64,000 nt of DNA. Source: Bromus sterilis. Taxonomy: Eukaryota; Streptophyta; Magnoliopsida; Poales; Poaceae. The position numbers and the translations under genes are program-made. Position 1 is the first letter of the stretch, and the number at the start of each line of letters is the position of its first letter. The notes below the pieces were generated by a model. It was not told the origin of the DNA and did no database searches. It saw only the letters and a program-made list of their open reading frames with translations. Positions 1-12,284 of the stretch are shown here, piece by piece. The DNA lies in contig OX465600.1 of the NCBI GenBank assembly GCA_950022295.1, positions 294,979,782-295,043,781 of the forward strand, in the 5' to 3' direction.

Positions 1-507
1 TAATCTCACTCAGTCATGCGTGCGTGCGTGCCTTGCCTTGCCCTTAACACCAGGGCAGAGGCAGACAGGCAGGCAGGCTGTCAGTGCTCCATTGTGCTGA
101 TAAAAGTATGATGGATGGATATCCCCCACTAATTAGCCCCATCAGGCACTTGAGCAGATCAGAAAAGCTCTGGTTTGTTTTGGTGCTTCATTTGGTTTAT
201 TTTAGGAGCTTGCATGCATGGCATGTCCCTGGTGAGAAGAAAGCCTGGGTTTTGGTTTAATAAGTACCCGTTTCATGAGTCAAATGTTTGCACAAAACTC
301 TGCAATTGATCAAGTCCACTGGTTTTGTGAGACGTGAAGAGAGGCTGTGACCAAATCAATCAAACAGCACGAAAGAATTGGATCAGAAAACAATGGGGAA
401 AACATACTAGGCATTTTGGAATTTTCGGAGGATTGGAATCGTAATCACTGAACACAGACTATATGGTGCAATCTGAGATAGAGAAATGAGTATCTTAGAT
501 TTTATTA
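1..507. other. Non-coding flank, no gene seen
   Basis: No open frame with recognisable protein content and no RNA gene is visible. The stretch is ordinary AT-balanced grass intergenic DNA. It ends at the TA target site of the Stowaway MITE that follows. Confidence 0.5.
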
Positions 508-630
508 CTCCCTCCGATCCATATTAATGGACTTAAGTTTGTCTAGATACACATGCATCTAGTCTAAATACTTAACTAGATACATACGAATCTAAACAAA
601 GTTGAGTCCATTAATATGGATCAGAGGTAA
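508..630. mobile_element. Stowaway MITE (Tc1/mariner type)
   Basis: The element begins CTCCCTCCGATCCATATTAA and its other end is the inverted form of this with a few changes. It is 123 bp long and is flanked by TA at 506-507 and 631-632. The CTCCCTCCG terminus, the small size and the TA duplication are diagnostic of grass Stowaway elements. It has no coding capacity. Confidence 0.92.
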
Positions 631-807
631 TATAAAAAAATCATGCGGGCTGGGCTGTCCGATTGCTATCTCATTTGTATATCTGTAATTCATATGTATG
701 TAATGTTCTTCCTGCGTTACACCCAAATGACATTTTTATTACTATTATTATTTTGCTTCTTATGTGGAACCGGTACATAACAAGTTAACAACTATCATCA
801 CCCAAAT

Positions 808-932
<125 letters not shown>

Positions 933-1055
933 AAAACATGGTTGAAAAATCAAGAAAAGGTTACATGAGAATATAGACAAGGCAATTTGGATGTGCTCAT
1001 CAATGGTACGTATGTATTCAGACAATTTGGAGGGTGTATACATTATCAGGTAAAG

Positions 1056-2285
1056 GCATCTTTAATGTCGATCCTTAAAACGAACATCGCGCCCGTTTGT
1101 AGATCGGGTGGACCAATCTGCGGATATTGATGTGGGAGTCGGTCATCAAACTGTAACCGCAAGGTTCACTAGTAGTTCAACCAAAATTCGGCAAAAGGGA
1201 TAAGCTTAGATGTAATTCGTTCAAATTCGAATACAATTTATATAAACCAAATGCATTTCATGCAAATCGAATGATATTCATAAAATTCATACTTTAATCT
1301 AATTTAAAACTATGCCGGTGCCCGTGCGCGGCGGCCATGAGCTCCATGAATTATTGTTGCTTCAGTGCTTCTTTGGGTCATCGCCGTAGAAGCTCTTGAA
1401 ATTGACAATGGAAAACATCGGCCCGGTGATGAAGAAGCTTTTGTACCAAGATGCATCATCTAAAGATTGCATATGGTGAAGACGTGGGATGCCAACCCAA
1501 GGAGAATGACATCCCGACAAGTCAGCACCCATTCATGACTGTCGTGTTGTGGGCATCCCGCTTCCATCATGAGACGGAAGCATGAAGAGACTACCCACCT
1601 AGGTGCTCCATGTGAGTCTTTTGTGGGAGAGCGCGGCCCTCCGATGAGGAGAGCTACTACCCATAATCATCGGCTGCGTAGCCGTTGCGCCCGACTTGTT
1701 GAGGAAAATTGTTTTCCGCAATCGTCGGTGTTGCCTTCGCGTCTATTGTTGCTCGGCGATGAACCGACCTCTATCACGCAAGAAACCTAGAGCTTGCCAT
1801 CATGGCGAAGGTGAATGGAGAAAAAAAAGGGAGCGGGTGGGGTGTGGCGTGTTTCGAGCGTCGACTGGGAGTCGGTTTGGATGCGGGGCGATGGAGTGGG
1901 TTTCTCGACCGTCACACATGTTTAATGTCGGTAGGTGATGAACGGGTAGTCGCCCCGTCGTGTTTCTCCTGTATTAAACATGCACGAAGACATAAGCTTT
2001 CGGCCTCTGGAGCAGCTGAACAGAATGAATGTGCAACCACCGCTTCGTTCGTGGGTTTTTTTTCTCTCTTGCGAAAAGATTTGGATGGAACCTAGGTATC
2101 GGGCGATGATGTGTTGACAGTCCGAACATTCGCAAAGCCCCTCTCCTCCCAATTTGCGTCTGATTTACGAAAAAGTGGACGCCCCACAAACAGATAGCAG
2201 ACCTGGATTGGGTGATAAACCGATTCGGATAGTCTCTAGCTAAAATGGTTGTGTGAGGTTTAAAGGATTGGCGTTGAAGATGCGC
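1056..2285. mobile_element. Non-autonomous DNA transposon with terminal inverted repeats
   Basis: The left end (GGCATCTTTAATGTCGATCC) recurs inverted and imperfectly at the right end near 2258-2285, giving terminal repeats of about 28 bp. The five bases TAAAG stand directly outside both ends (1051-1055 and 2286-2290) and may be the target-site duplication. The interior has only short frames without recognisable transposase. The superfamily is not certain, because the termini are imperfect and the TSD is short. Confidence 0.6.
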
Positions 2286-2290
2286 TAAAG

Positions 2291-3354
2291 GTTGATAATG
2301 AAGTCGTGTCCATGCACATGCAGAATGTCAAATTAAGCAAATCCAGCTGAAGATACCCTCACAACTCAAATCATGTGGCCTTTTTGTGCCTGACTTTTGG
2401 ACTCGATACGTTTCAAAACATGGTTGAAAAAAAAAACTCATGAAAAAAGTTACATGAGAGTGATGAGTGGAATTCCCTAGTACCCTGCCAAGTGCCAATG
2501 CTAGTAGAAAACAGGAGGAAACACGCATGACTAACTGAAAAGAAAAACGTGGACCAGGCCGTTGCAGCAGTGTGCAAACCCCACCCCACACAGGGCCGGG
2601 GCACAGAGGAGGATGTGGATGAGAGCGAGAGGACGGAGGACCATGGCATTGGCATTGGCATTGGCATTTGGCATGGCATGATGCCCTGCGTCAAATATTC
2701 TCCTTGCCGAGCGGCGCGCGCACGGCGGGTGGTCCTCCCCTCCCTCCCCTACGCCGCTCGCTCCCTCGCTGGCGTCGCCGCCCCGCGCTCGCACGCCGCT
2801 GACACCAGACAGCAGACACGGGACGGGAGTAAAAGAAAAAGCAAAGGAAAAGAAAACCCCACCGCGCCGGCCAGCCGGCCGGCCGGCCGGCGTGCGGCGC
2901 GTGGTGCGTGGACGCCGCGGTCGGCTGCGGCCAAAATGCCTGTGAGGTGTGACCTGCCCCTCTCGATCGCCGCGCGCACGTCTTTGTTTTTCCCTTCTCG
3001 TTTTGGGAGGGCGAGGAGGTGACATGACAATGACCCGCTGCTGCCAGTGCTAGTGCTGCCGCTGCACAGCTCCCGACGCCAACGCCGTCGCCAAAGGGAA
3101 TAATATCCATCCATACGTCCTAGATCCAGCATCCTCCAGTGCGACTCGACGGCGTCCCTCACCCAAAGTTTCCTGCTCGTGTTTTCAAATACTAGGGCTT
3201 TGGACATCTTTGGCTCAAAAGACCAGAGCTTGGACTTGGAGCCGGTGGACATGGCGACTTGCGCACTGACTGCAGGCGCAGCACCCCGGCCTGCATCATC
3301 CATGTACGTAGAACTGTACGTACTCTCTCTGGTCTCTGTTATCTGCAGTCAGTC
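2291..3354. other. GC-rich non-coding stretch with simple repeats
   Basis: The stretch 2690-3110 is rich in CpG and is open in several frames on both strands, as expected of GC-rich DNA. The frames overlap one another and show no domain. A short GGCATT array (about 2644-2680) and a CCGGCCGG palindrome cluster (about 2867-2890) lie within it. It could be a promoter or CpG-island remnant; no gene model is supported. Confidence 0.4.
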
Positions 3355-3664
3355 GCAGGCAAGGGAGGCAAAACGGATGGAATTGAAGCATCAAGGCCCT
3401 GCTGAACCACAGCGACGCACTGCATGCATGCATAGTATCCACGCATGCAGCATGCAGACGCAGAGGTGGATCGATACTGTACATGTACAATGCTGGGGCT
3501 GGGGCAACGCTCCAAACGGCAAAGCCAAGGCCTACGGTCGATCATGGACGCGTCCAGATCAACACCCACCTTCACGGCGTCCACGCGTGGCCGGCGTGAC
3601 CGCTGTAAATGCAGGCACGGCACGGCATGACTTGACGAGACACGACATGCACGGCCAAAATTTT
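3355..3664. repeat. Duplicated non-coding segment, copy 1
   Basis: This copy shares with 4135-4396 a series of blocks in the same order: GGAGGCAAAACGGATGGAAT, then CATGCATGCA-rich DNA, then CTCCAAACGGCAAAGCCAAG, and finally an ACATGCACGGCCAAAATTTT-like end. Spacing between blocks differs by indels, so the duplication is old. No protein frame is conserved between copies. Confidence 0.75.
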
Positions 3665-3841
3665 CTCTGTTCTAAATGGTTTGGATTTTCAACTTTGTCC
3701 CGAGTCCAATTTGCACAACGCTGAGAAAACGCATGCATGGATGTCTGCAATATCAAATTTCTTCGAGTTGTTTGACGAGGGAGCTTGGAGTTGGAGTCGA
3801 TCCGTTCGGTCATGGCGTGCATTGTCCATGTACTCTACTTA

Positions 3842-4093
3842 GAGCATGGTTAATAGTATCGCTTTGCTAAGTCTCAGTTGACTTTATAGCCAATAAATAA
3901 AACAATTAAATATAAACTTGTACTATTTTATTGATATATATTTCACATGTCTTTTTCATAAAGTGGTGAACACGTGCTGTAGCTGACTATTAATTTGTAG
4001 TTCGCTTTTTTTTTTCATTCAACTAAGCAAAAATATTATATTTTAATTCTTACATCTCTGTGCCTTGTTGGCTATACTTTATTAGACTTGTTC
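3842..4093. mobile_element. Tourist-like MITE (PIF/Harbinger type)
   Basis: The element starts GAGCATGGTTAATAGTA and ends with the imperfect inverse of this (GAACAAGTCTAATAAAGTA read on the other strand). TTA lies on both sides (3839-3841 and 4094-4096), which is the Harbinger/Tourist target duplication. It is 252 bp, AT-rich and non-coding, and sits between the two copies of the local duplication. Confidence 0.85.
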
Positions 4094-4134
4094 TTACCTC
4101 TGTGTATAGCAGTGCAGCGTGTACAAATAACAGG

Positions 4135-4396
4135 TCGGCAGGGGAGGCAAACCGGATGGAATTGAAGGGACTTGTCTGCAGCAAACAACCGCGCACAGCA
4201 TGCATGCACGCCAACCTTGGGTTGGGCTGGGGGCTAGGCAATGCTCCAAACGGCAAAGCCAAGGCCTCCGGCAGGGCAGCCGATGCGTCGAGATCGTCGT
4301 CGAGCACGCGTGGCCTGAAGACCCGCTGCATGCATGCTCACCGCGGTAAATGCATGCATAGCTTGACATGACATGACGTGCACGGTCAAATTTTTA
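4135..4396. repeat. Duplicated non-coding segment, copy 2
   Basis: This is the second copy of the segment at 3355-3664, in direct orientation about 780 bp downstream. The block CTCCAAACGGCAAAGCCAAG is identical in both. Flanking DNA is not shared, which argues for a local segmental duplication later split by the Tourist insertion. Confidence 0.75.
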
Positions 4397-5724
4397 GTTA
4401 CTCCTAGGCCAGGCCTGCACTTGCGCTGCCTTGCTCGCAGATGCAGATAGATGGCCTGCAATGAACCTCTCTATCTATCTATATATCCCTGCTGCTAGTA
4501 GGAGTAGTGCTGCTGCCGCTGGTACGTACGTAGAGTACTGTGGCGCATTGATTTTTTTACGTGCCCTGCCTAATGGCGACAGGCCCGTGCTTCCGTTTTA
4601 CTGCTAGGGTGCTGCCAACGCGCGCCGGCCGGCCGACACTCTTCTTAATTTACTTTACTGCACTGGCTAGTACGCAGAGGCTAGTACTATTTCACTGCTC
4701 AATAAGACAATAACGTGCGTGTTTAGGAGAAGAAATGGAATTGATAAGAATATGCCCGTCTCTTTTCCTAGGACAATCCATTATTCGATCTGGTTGCTGC
4801 ATGTTTCACTTGAAAATTAGTAGTTGCCGAAAGTCACGAAACACAAGCACCGTTGGATGGAGAAGATGCGTGATGAAGCGTGCGTGCATTTAACCGCAGG
4901 TGAACCGTGAACGAGAGCACGGCGTACAAATATATGGGATCCAGACCAGCGGCCTCTGCCTGCCCGTGACCGTGAGCCAGCCAGCCAGCCTGCATGCAGA
5001 TCGACCACAACGACCTGCCTGCCGCTAGCTACGTACGTACGTAGCGCAGTGCATCTAGCGTCACATCCAACCAACGGCATGCAGCTAGCATGCATGTACG
5101 ACGACGTACGTACGAGCATATGCAGGCATCAGAGCGTTATACTAGTAGTAGTATAAAATGTGTCTGCACTGGCTAGTCCTAGTACGTACGTGTACAAGCC
5201 AGGCGTATTTGTCCGTTTGTTGCACGCGCCCGGCCCCGTGTCAGGAGCACAGCATGCATGCACGCGTATATTCTCTGAGCCTGAGCCAGAAACAAAGGTG
5301 TGGCACAGGCGGCACATCGTCTCAGCGTTATGCCATGCATGCGTCGTGCAAAGCGCTAGCTAGATAGCCGGCCGGCCGGAGCAGCCGTGCAGCGAGCAAG
5401 AAGAGAGGTAGCTAGGTCCGGCGAGAGGGATCTACGTCCGTTCGTACGTACACGCCAAAGCATGCATCGAACCGTGTATGGACGCATGCATAGCAGCCTG
5501 TAAGCAAGCAGCTCTTGACCGTGGTCCGTCCGTGGACGCATACGTACGTACAGTACGTCTACCAATGCCACGGTGTACGTACAGTACGTGCTTGCGTTGC
5601 GAGCGTCAAGTAAGATAATGCGACGCACGAAAACAAGAACACCGCGTGCATGCAAGAACCGGCCAAATCGTCGACAGCGGCTTCACTGAGGTATTAGGAC
5701 AAAACATGCATGCTCTCGGTCGCG
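4397..5724. other. Non-coding stretch dense in TGCA and GTAC palindromes
   Basis: No gene is supported. Short self-complementary tetranucleotide runs such as TGCATGCATG and CGTACGTACGTA recur many times, for example near 5030-5045, 5090-5120 and 5440-5590. Such runs are common upstream of grass genes but no coding start is visible here. Confidence 0.5.
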
Positions 5725-5998
5725 GTTGCAGCGCAGCGTCACATCAACCTGTGTATAGCAGTCCAAAGTCACACATTTAACCTTTGAAGCAAACTTTAGC
5801 CCTTGAAGAAACTATTTCGAAATTTAATCTATTTTCATAGCGCCCGTCACCACGGCCGGCGTTATCCTGAGAACTGTAACGCCAGGAGAGGCGCTACCTC
5901 TTGTATAGTTGGGGCCCCGCAGATCGATTTTATGGCGCCCGTTAGAGATGGCATACACTCTTGTCTGTAGCGCCATAGTAGGTGGCGCTACCTCTTTG

Positions 5999-6194
5999 CA
6001 GTAGCGTAGCCAGCTCAGTACTTTAGAGTGGTCTAACACATCATAATACTTCAATTTAATACGGAATAGAATATGCTAAATACATGTATCTAACCATAAA
6101 AAGTCATTTATTTCTACATTGTATATAGAATACATGGTAATTCAAGGGTGGTCCACGCATGGACCATTCTGGCCACCCCCTAGCTACGCCATTG
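5999..6194. mobile_element. hAT-type MITE, family copy 1
   Basis: The ends are inverted repeats: CAGTAGCGTAGCC at the left and TAGCTACGCCATTG at the right. Eight bases, CCTCTTTG (5991-5998) and CCTCCTTG (6195-6202), flank it and differ at one position, as expected of an old hAT 8-bp duplication. A related copy lies at 51958-52133. The element is 196 bp and non-coding. Confidence 0.8.
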
Positions 6195-7208
6195 CCTCCT
6201 TGTATAGTCGAAACCGTGCATCCCTTTCCCGTTATGTTCCTCATTTGCATCTTGATCTAGGGTTGAAGCCGGCGGCGGCATGTGACACCACAACGACGGC
6301 GCCCTCCTCGCAGCCCTCCACCCTCGAGGTATGGCTCCCCTCTCCTCTTCTCTCCCCTCCTTCCGTGACCTCGCCCCTCGCCTCCTCTGCGGGAAAATAA
6401 AGGCGGCGGCGAACGACACTCTCATTGACTGCACCGGTCCCCTCGACGCCGTTGTAGGTATGGCTCCGTCCCCTATCCGACCCCTCCCATCTCCTCTCCC
6501 CTTCCCTCCTCCACTTAGCCGCCCCTATGATCACCCAAAAAAAATCATGTTAATATTCACGGAAGAAATGTGCTTGCGTTGGGTGAGATGAGAGAAATGG
6601 ACAGTGAGAGTAATGTTCATGTTAAATTTAAGATTTTTATACATGTGAGAAGTGCTACTTTTACCTAGTTCATGTTGATTTCGAAATTTGTATGCAATTT
6701 TACATAATATTGTTTGTTTGTTAGCTCGTATGTAGGTTGAGTAACTATGGTGAACCCTAGTTCATGTTAATTTTGAAAATTTTATACATATGAAAAGTGC
6801 TATGTTAACTTTGAGCTAGTGCCACTTTATTAGTGCCTTTGTGGCGATAAGTATCAAAAGAGATGCATCCTAGCTCTTTTCAATAAGCAGTTGCAATACA
6901 ACAAATTAATCCGTACTTTTAATTATGAAGGATGGCGAAATCAAGTAGGACGGTGCAATCAATTCTCCACTCACACTACGATACTGCACACCGTGCGATG
7001 TTGATGGTCGGCGGAGAGTAACGAGGTAATGCAAATGCACCGAGTTACTTTCTAGTTTTAGTTGAAGTTTGGCTATGTCTAACGTTTAATGATCTACATT
7101 TTCTCACTCGATGGAGATCACCAAGAACAAAAAAATGGTGAGATCGTGCATTACGACAAGAGGTACACGGAGTTCATATAGATGACATGACTTCTTCATT
7201 TCATACAT

Positions 7209-8130
7209 ATGGTCACTCGATCGATGCCTAATATGAATCCATCTGCCATCACCGCACGTGTTGATCGGTGTAGTCTCCCCATCGACGGACAACCTTTGGT
7301 CTTCGATACATCCTCTGATGGGTGGCGCTCGAAGATGGTGTCTCTTGTCGGTGCGACTCCTGTTGAAGAGAAGGCGAATGATAGAGTACCCGCTAGCGCT
7401 ACTTATGTTTGGATCGTCAATCACTTTGGAAAATGTCCCATCGATGTTGATAAGGACATGGTGCAGCAATACGCACGGGCGTACATCTTGTATGTTATCT
7501 CGAGGACTTTGTTTGCTGACGGTGAAGGTAGACCACTTCTTAGGTGTGGCTTAAGGCGCTAACTAATTTGAGGAGAAAGACAAGTTGGGGATCGACGACA
7601 CTTGCCTATCTGTACCGTCATGTAATTTGGTATGCATATATGCTTTCATGTGTGAGGTGTTAACTTATGTGTTCTATCAGTTCCTAATAAATATTTTCGT
7701 GCTTTCATGTGCAGTAGGCATGGAAAAGAGAGCGGTATTGGTGGTCCATTAATGCTACTTTCCGTGTGGATCTCGGAACGCTTTCCTGTTGGACGGGCGA
7801 AAGTGGGTAATTACAAACCTTGGGATGATCATGACAACCCGCTTCGGAGGCCTACCTGGGTGTACAAGTGGGACATGGTGGCGGATTTCACGAGGACCCG
7901 CAGATTATGTACCAGATGTAAATAACCGACTTTGATGCACTTACGCCCGTGCAGGTAATAATTATGATTGTGTGATTGCAATGATCATTTGGACTTGGGG
8001 ATAGGTAATAAACATCTTATAACTTGCGTTATGTAATAGGTGAATTATATTCCATATGGATTTGGGGATCAACTTGATGATACTTATGGCCAATTCGAGT
8101 TGAACCCAATGTGCATGAAGGATATTGCAC
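7209..8130 (+). pseudogene. Degenerate plant mobile domain (MAIN-like) gene
   Basis: The frame at 7209-7562 contains VDRCSLPIDGQPLVF, then HFGKCPIDVDKDMVQQYARA directly followed by a YILYVISRTLFADGEG block, all typical of the plant mobile domain found in MAIN/MAIL proteins and in MULE-borne genes. Further domain pieces follow in other frames: a WGSTTLAYLYRH-like block near 7590, GGPLMLLSVWISERFPVGR near 7740, and an exon junction with donor GTAATAAT after 7954 and an acceptor before 8041. Stops and frameshifts interrupt it. The family lacks a proven biochemical activity; its members act in gene silencing and meristem maintenance. Here it is a transposon passenger, not a working gene. Confidence 0.72.
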
Positions 8131-8502
8131 CGAATCAATTTCGAGGGTTTGCAAGATTTGAACAAAAACAACAAAAACTCGATTTCAGCCGGACAAAGGA
8201 AAGAAAATGGGGTAGGTACCTCTTTGCATCCGGGGGTCGAAATCCACCAGGAAGTCCTCCCAAAAAGGAGAGATTTAAGGGGGAAGGAGGAGAGAGGGCA
8301 ACAAGAACAGGGGAAAATGAGGTGGGGGTCGCGGGATGCCACTTGCCAGCGTGGCATGAAGGGTGGCGCCGCCGAAGCTAGCGTTACCCCACATAGGGTA
8401 GCGTTGTGGTGGCGGACGCTACCAACATGGGTTAGCTTTCGAAATGATGTCTCGCGGGGGGGGGGACTTATGGTGTATACATTTTTTTAAAGTTGCAGCG
8501 CA

Positions 8503-11257
8503 CATTTTTTTTGAACCGTCATCGTTCTTATTCAAAGAAAAACTTCAATCCAATTTATAAGGAAACCTAGAACAGAAACCTAAACAACTTGACCTCGTTT
8601 ACAAGGAAAACCGGATCGAAAACCGTACAATTAACAAATAAGAAGAGACTAAGAAAATATGAACGCCCAGAGAAGGGTTCAACCTATACATAAAGTACAG
8701 GAACCAACACCATGAATGACACAAGTAGAAGTGGGGTGTCCTCAAAGGATCACAATACCAGAATTTTGCAAGCTACCTAGCACACCAAACTGGCGTGCAT
8801 GTTGAACCCCACAACACTACTTAGAAGCCTTAACTAGACACAAACCTTAACCGGGAGATCCGCCACGAAGACTCAGATGATTAGCAAGTTGGGGAGGCAT
8901 CTTGCATCATCAAGAGGCAATGAAAAACCAAGACATCACCAAGCTCGCCGTAGCACATCGATTGACATGGGAGGGTCTTGAGCATGCATAGCACCGAGGC
9001 GATACACCTTCACGAGGGGGAAACAGATGTCCGTCCTGCGGTGCCGCAAGCACCACTGCCGAGCCCCAAAGAACTCCACCTCACAAGCACCGTTGACCCC
9101 AAGACAGTCGCACCACCTCCACCACCCACTGAAACCTTCGGCTGATTCCTACTTTTAAAATGATGCCCACCAGAGGGGTACGACGCAGGGCGCCGCCATC
9201 ATCCAATCTGAGGGAGCACTGATTTGAAGTTTCCCTTGAAGCAAGGATCGAATATGAGAAGAGCACATCACCACGACGACGCCTTCAAGAATTAGTGACG
9301 CCCACGAGTGCCGCCGCTGTCGGCACCAACCATAGCCAATGATAAACTTTCGCCTAACATCGTCTCTCACACCTCCGACCACACCATCTGGTCCGCCATA
9401 TCAATCGCACCCCATATCGAGCAGATCTAGCCGGACCCAACCTGTCTCCAGAGCGCGCCTGTGCAGTAGCCGCCAGACGTAGTAACAGAGTCGGCCTACT
9501 GAGCACTATGCCGGTAAAGAGACAGAGGAGCCGCCCGAAGCTCAGAACCATCCTGGTTCCCAGACGCAGCAATGAAGAAGAAAGCACATTGGAGAGGATG
9601 GCCCGTGATGGTGCCACCCATACCAAGCATCCACCACTCAAACTAAGATGACCGACGAGAGATTTTGAGGACCCAACGCGCCCAGGAGGGCCCCCGCCTG
9701 GATGCAAGGTGGTTATGGGATGCCCTAAGTCAACTGGTTTACCCTAGAGCCTCGTGGATTTGATGCTCCCCAACGAAAAACAAACGAAGAACGAGGAAGC
9801 AAAACATGAGAGAGTAGATGAAAAAGGGTTTAGATCTGTTTTGCAATTGTGTGTTGTTCAATCGATCGTCACCTCTCATTTATTTATGAGGCGGGGGTAC
9901 TGTACAAGAAAAAGGGCTGGAAAACCGACCAAGAGGCAAAACCTAGCCTAACTCAGTTAAAAAACTCCTTCCAAGTCGGAGATTGGGTCGGACACTAGGT
10001 CAGAACGTTCAACCTGAACTCAGAGAGATTTTCCCTAAGTCGAATATTGGGTAGGTTCTTAGGTTGGATATGCCGACCAAGTCGGACATCAGATATTATT
10101 CAGACGTTCCTGACATGAAGACAGAACACTTTTCCAATAAGTCGGACATTGGGTCGGATATTAGGTCGAAATGTTCAACATTATTTCTTCAGCTCTTGTC
10201 CCTGATCTTCTTTTGGCCGTATAGGTTTCATACGAGCTAGAATTGAGATGATACAAATATCAAAATCGATTGGCTCGACGGGCCGAAGACATTTCATGTA
10301 GAACATTTTTTTTTCATTTGAGGCCATCTTAGGGGAGTAATCAGCTAAATGGTACATAAAGTACCAAATATTATTACTTCAATGACAACTTTAGCATTAG
10401 AGATGATCTTAGATGATGATGACCCAAACTTCAAAGATGTTTATTATGAGAATACAAATCTTTTTCATGTAAAGAACTTCCTCATTTAAGGCCATCTTAT
10501 ATGATTGTATTGTTGTGCCAAAAACTGATGCCAACAAGATGCAAATATTTAATCCTCCAACTACAGAGTGCCATCACATTAGAGCACACGAGGAGGTAGC
10601 CGCTTTTATGTGGTGGGTTGAGAGTGGACATTATATCCTACAACAAGATCACATGTTCTGGTTGAGGCGTCTTGGGACGATCTACGAGGTATTTATTCTA
10701 CTATTACTTGAACACGCTCGTGTGATATTGCACATGGAGTTGGACGTCCCTCACGTGCCTCGCATCATCCTGAAGAGAGATCAAGGACGTCACCGCACTT
10801 TCATTCCGCGCATCGTCTACATGCGCACCCACAGACTAGCTAAGTGCCGCTACCTCTGTTCCATCCTTGCAGCTCGTCCTAGCACCATCAACAGATGGCT
10901 TACATAGCATTGCCCCTCTTTCGTTCCATCTCGGTAGCTCATCCTGGCAGCATCACATGGTCCTACGTGCCTCTTTGCCGCTTATCGATATTGATTATTA
11001 TTTCTTTGATTTTGATAATGAGCACACCGGTGAGATGAATTATCAAGGGTATATGCATGTCTCGGTCTATATGTAGACTCCACCATTACAACCCATGCAG
11101 GATACACATGCTGATGACGGTGAGAGTGTGTAAGACTCGAGGTTTTCACCAACATCGTGGACAACGTGAGCGGTTCTCGCCTTCCAGTCCTCGACAGAGG
11201 AGGCCACAAATATGTCCATGCTGGTAGGAGTGATATATGAGTCATTTTTATATATCT
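8503..11257. other. Unassigned intergenic DNA, probably old retroelement debris
   Basis: No domain is recognisable on either strand. The longest frames are 9354-9707 (minus, 117 aa) and 10515-10907 (plus, 130 aa), both low-complexity or without known motifs. The minus strand ends near 8505 in a GGTTCAAAAAAAA-type tail, which could be the 3' end of a non-LTR element; this is a guess. Around 9965-10180 the phrase AAGTCGGACATTGGGTCGGA recurs about four times in degenerate form at roughly 45-65 bp spacing. Confidence 0.4.
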
Positions 11258-11259
11258 TA

Positions 11260-11346
11260 CTTCCTCCGTAACAAAAATAGAAGAGCGTTTAGATCACCAG
11301 GTGATCGTGGCGATCTAAACGCTCTGATATTTCTTTACAAAGGGAG
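11260..11346. mobile_element. Short Stowaway MITE
   Basis: The element is 87 bp with near-perfect inverted halves: CTTCCTCCGTAACAAAAATA at the left and CTTTACAAAGGGAG at the right, with GAGCGTTTAGATC pairing with GATCTAAACGCTC inside. TA flanks both ends (11258-11259 and 11347-11348). This is a typical grass Stowaway hairpin element. Confidence 0.9.
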
Positions 11347-12284
11347 TATTTATATATGAGAGATATTTTTATTCATGTTGGTTTGAAGCTTCGACACAAC
11401 TTGCAATCAACTTATTTAATTAAATCATTTCAACTATATTGGAGACATGACACAATCGTGTAGAAATACCATGAGAGAAGCATAATGGCGGGAATTTTGT
11501 GTCTATGGAAAGCACAAGAAAAACGGAAGCAAAAAGGATGCACACAACACTACTAGGAAAATAGCTATACATGAAAACTTTATTAGTGGCGCATTTTATA
11601 TGTAATGTGCCGCTATGTTTTAAGGGGTGGCGCACTAGTAAAAAATGCGTCACCTATAACACTAGTGCAAAACAGGTCATTAGAACCGGTTGAGGGAGGC
11701 CTTTAGAACCGGTTTTTGAAACCGGTTCTAAAGGCTCGGTGCTAAAGGGTAAAGCCTTTAGAACCGGTTCCCCATGAACCGGTTCTAAACCAGCTGCAGC
11801 CAGGCCACGTGGTTGCACGGCAGCGCGAGGGCTTGAGCACCTTTAGCACCGGTTGGTAACATAAACCGGTTCTAAAGGTTTCGTGGTTTAAGGGTTTATT
11901 TGTTATTTTCTTTTGGGTTTAATAGTTTTGTTTTTGGATTATTAATTAAAGGTTCTCCACAATCTTATTATTTAATGAAGATGATCAATATATGAATATA
12001 TCAAGCGGTTCCTGTGTCATACACTTATAAGATGTGTATCTCGGTACATATGCTTCACAACATCTCATACACACAGACAATATAGTCTAAATATATCGAT
12101 CACATCTCATATATATAGGACAATATATAATTTAACTTCAATAAGAACAAGTACGAAAGCCATTATATCCAACACAAAGATTTTTCCTAGTTTAACTTCG
12201 ATAACCTAATTTGTTCAGATTCACTACTACTAAATATATATAGGACATAATCCTTCGAATTCACTCCTACTAAATATATAGGAC

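Larger units (their letters stand above)
5736..8491 (+). mobile_element. Probable Mutator-like element carrying a plant mobile domain gene
   Basis: The 11-mer GTTGCAGCGCA occurs at 5725-5735 and again at 8492-8502, flanking this segment. Mutator-like elements make 9-11 bp target duplications, and many plant MULEs carry plant-mobile-domain (MAIN-like) genes, which is what lies inside (7209 to about 8130). GCGCTACC-type motifs recur near both ends. I see no clear terminal inverted repeats, so the class rests on the TSD length and the cargo. A hAT MITE has inserted at 5999. Confidence 0.55.

Noticed and set aside
2940..2960. Possible tRNA or other structured RNA in GC-rich DNA
   Set aside because: No cloverleaf or A/B box spacing found; no tRNA gene was recognised anywhere in the window.
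2531..3303. Overlapping frames of up to 184 aa on both strands
   Set aside because: GC-rich DNA lacks stops by composition; frames overlap on both strands, contain simple repeats (MPMPMP) and no domain.
4985..5600. Possible miRNA precursor from TGCATGCA/GTACGTAC palindromes
   Set aside because: Pairing comes from simple tetranucleotide repeats, with no stable 20-nt arm pair separated by a loop.
9354..9707. 117-aa minus frame
   Set aside because: No recognisable motif, basic Gly/Arg/Leu composition; no neighbouring exon structure.
10515..10907. 130-aa plus frame
   Set aside because: Considered as part of the plant mobile domain gene, but no domain block could be matched.
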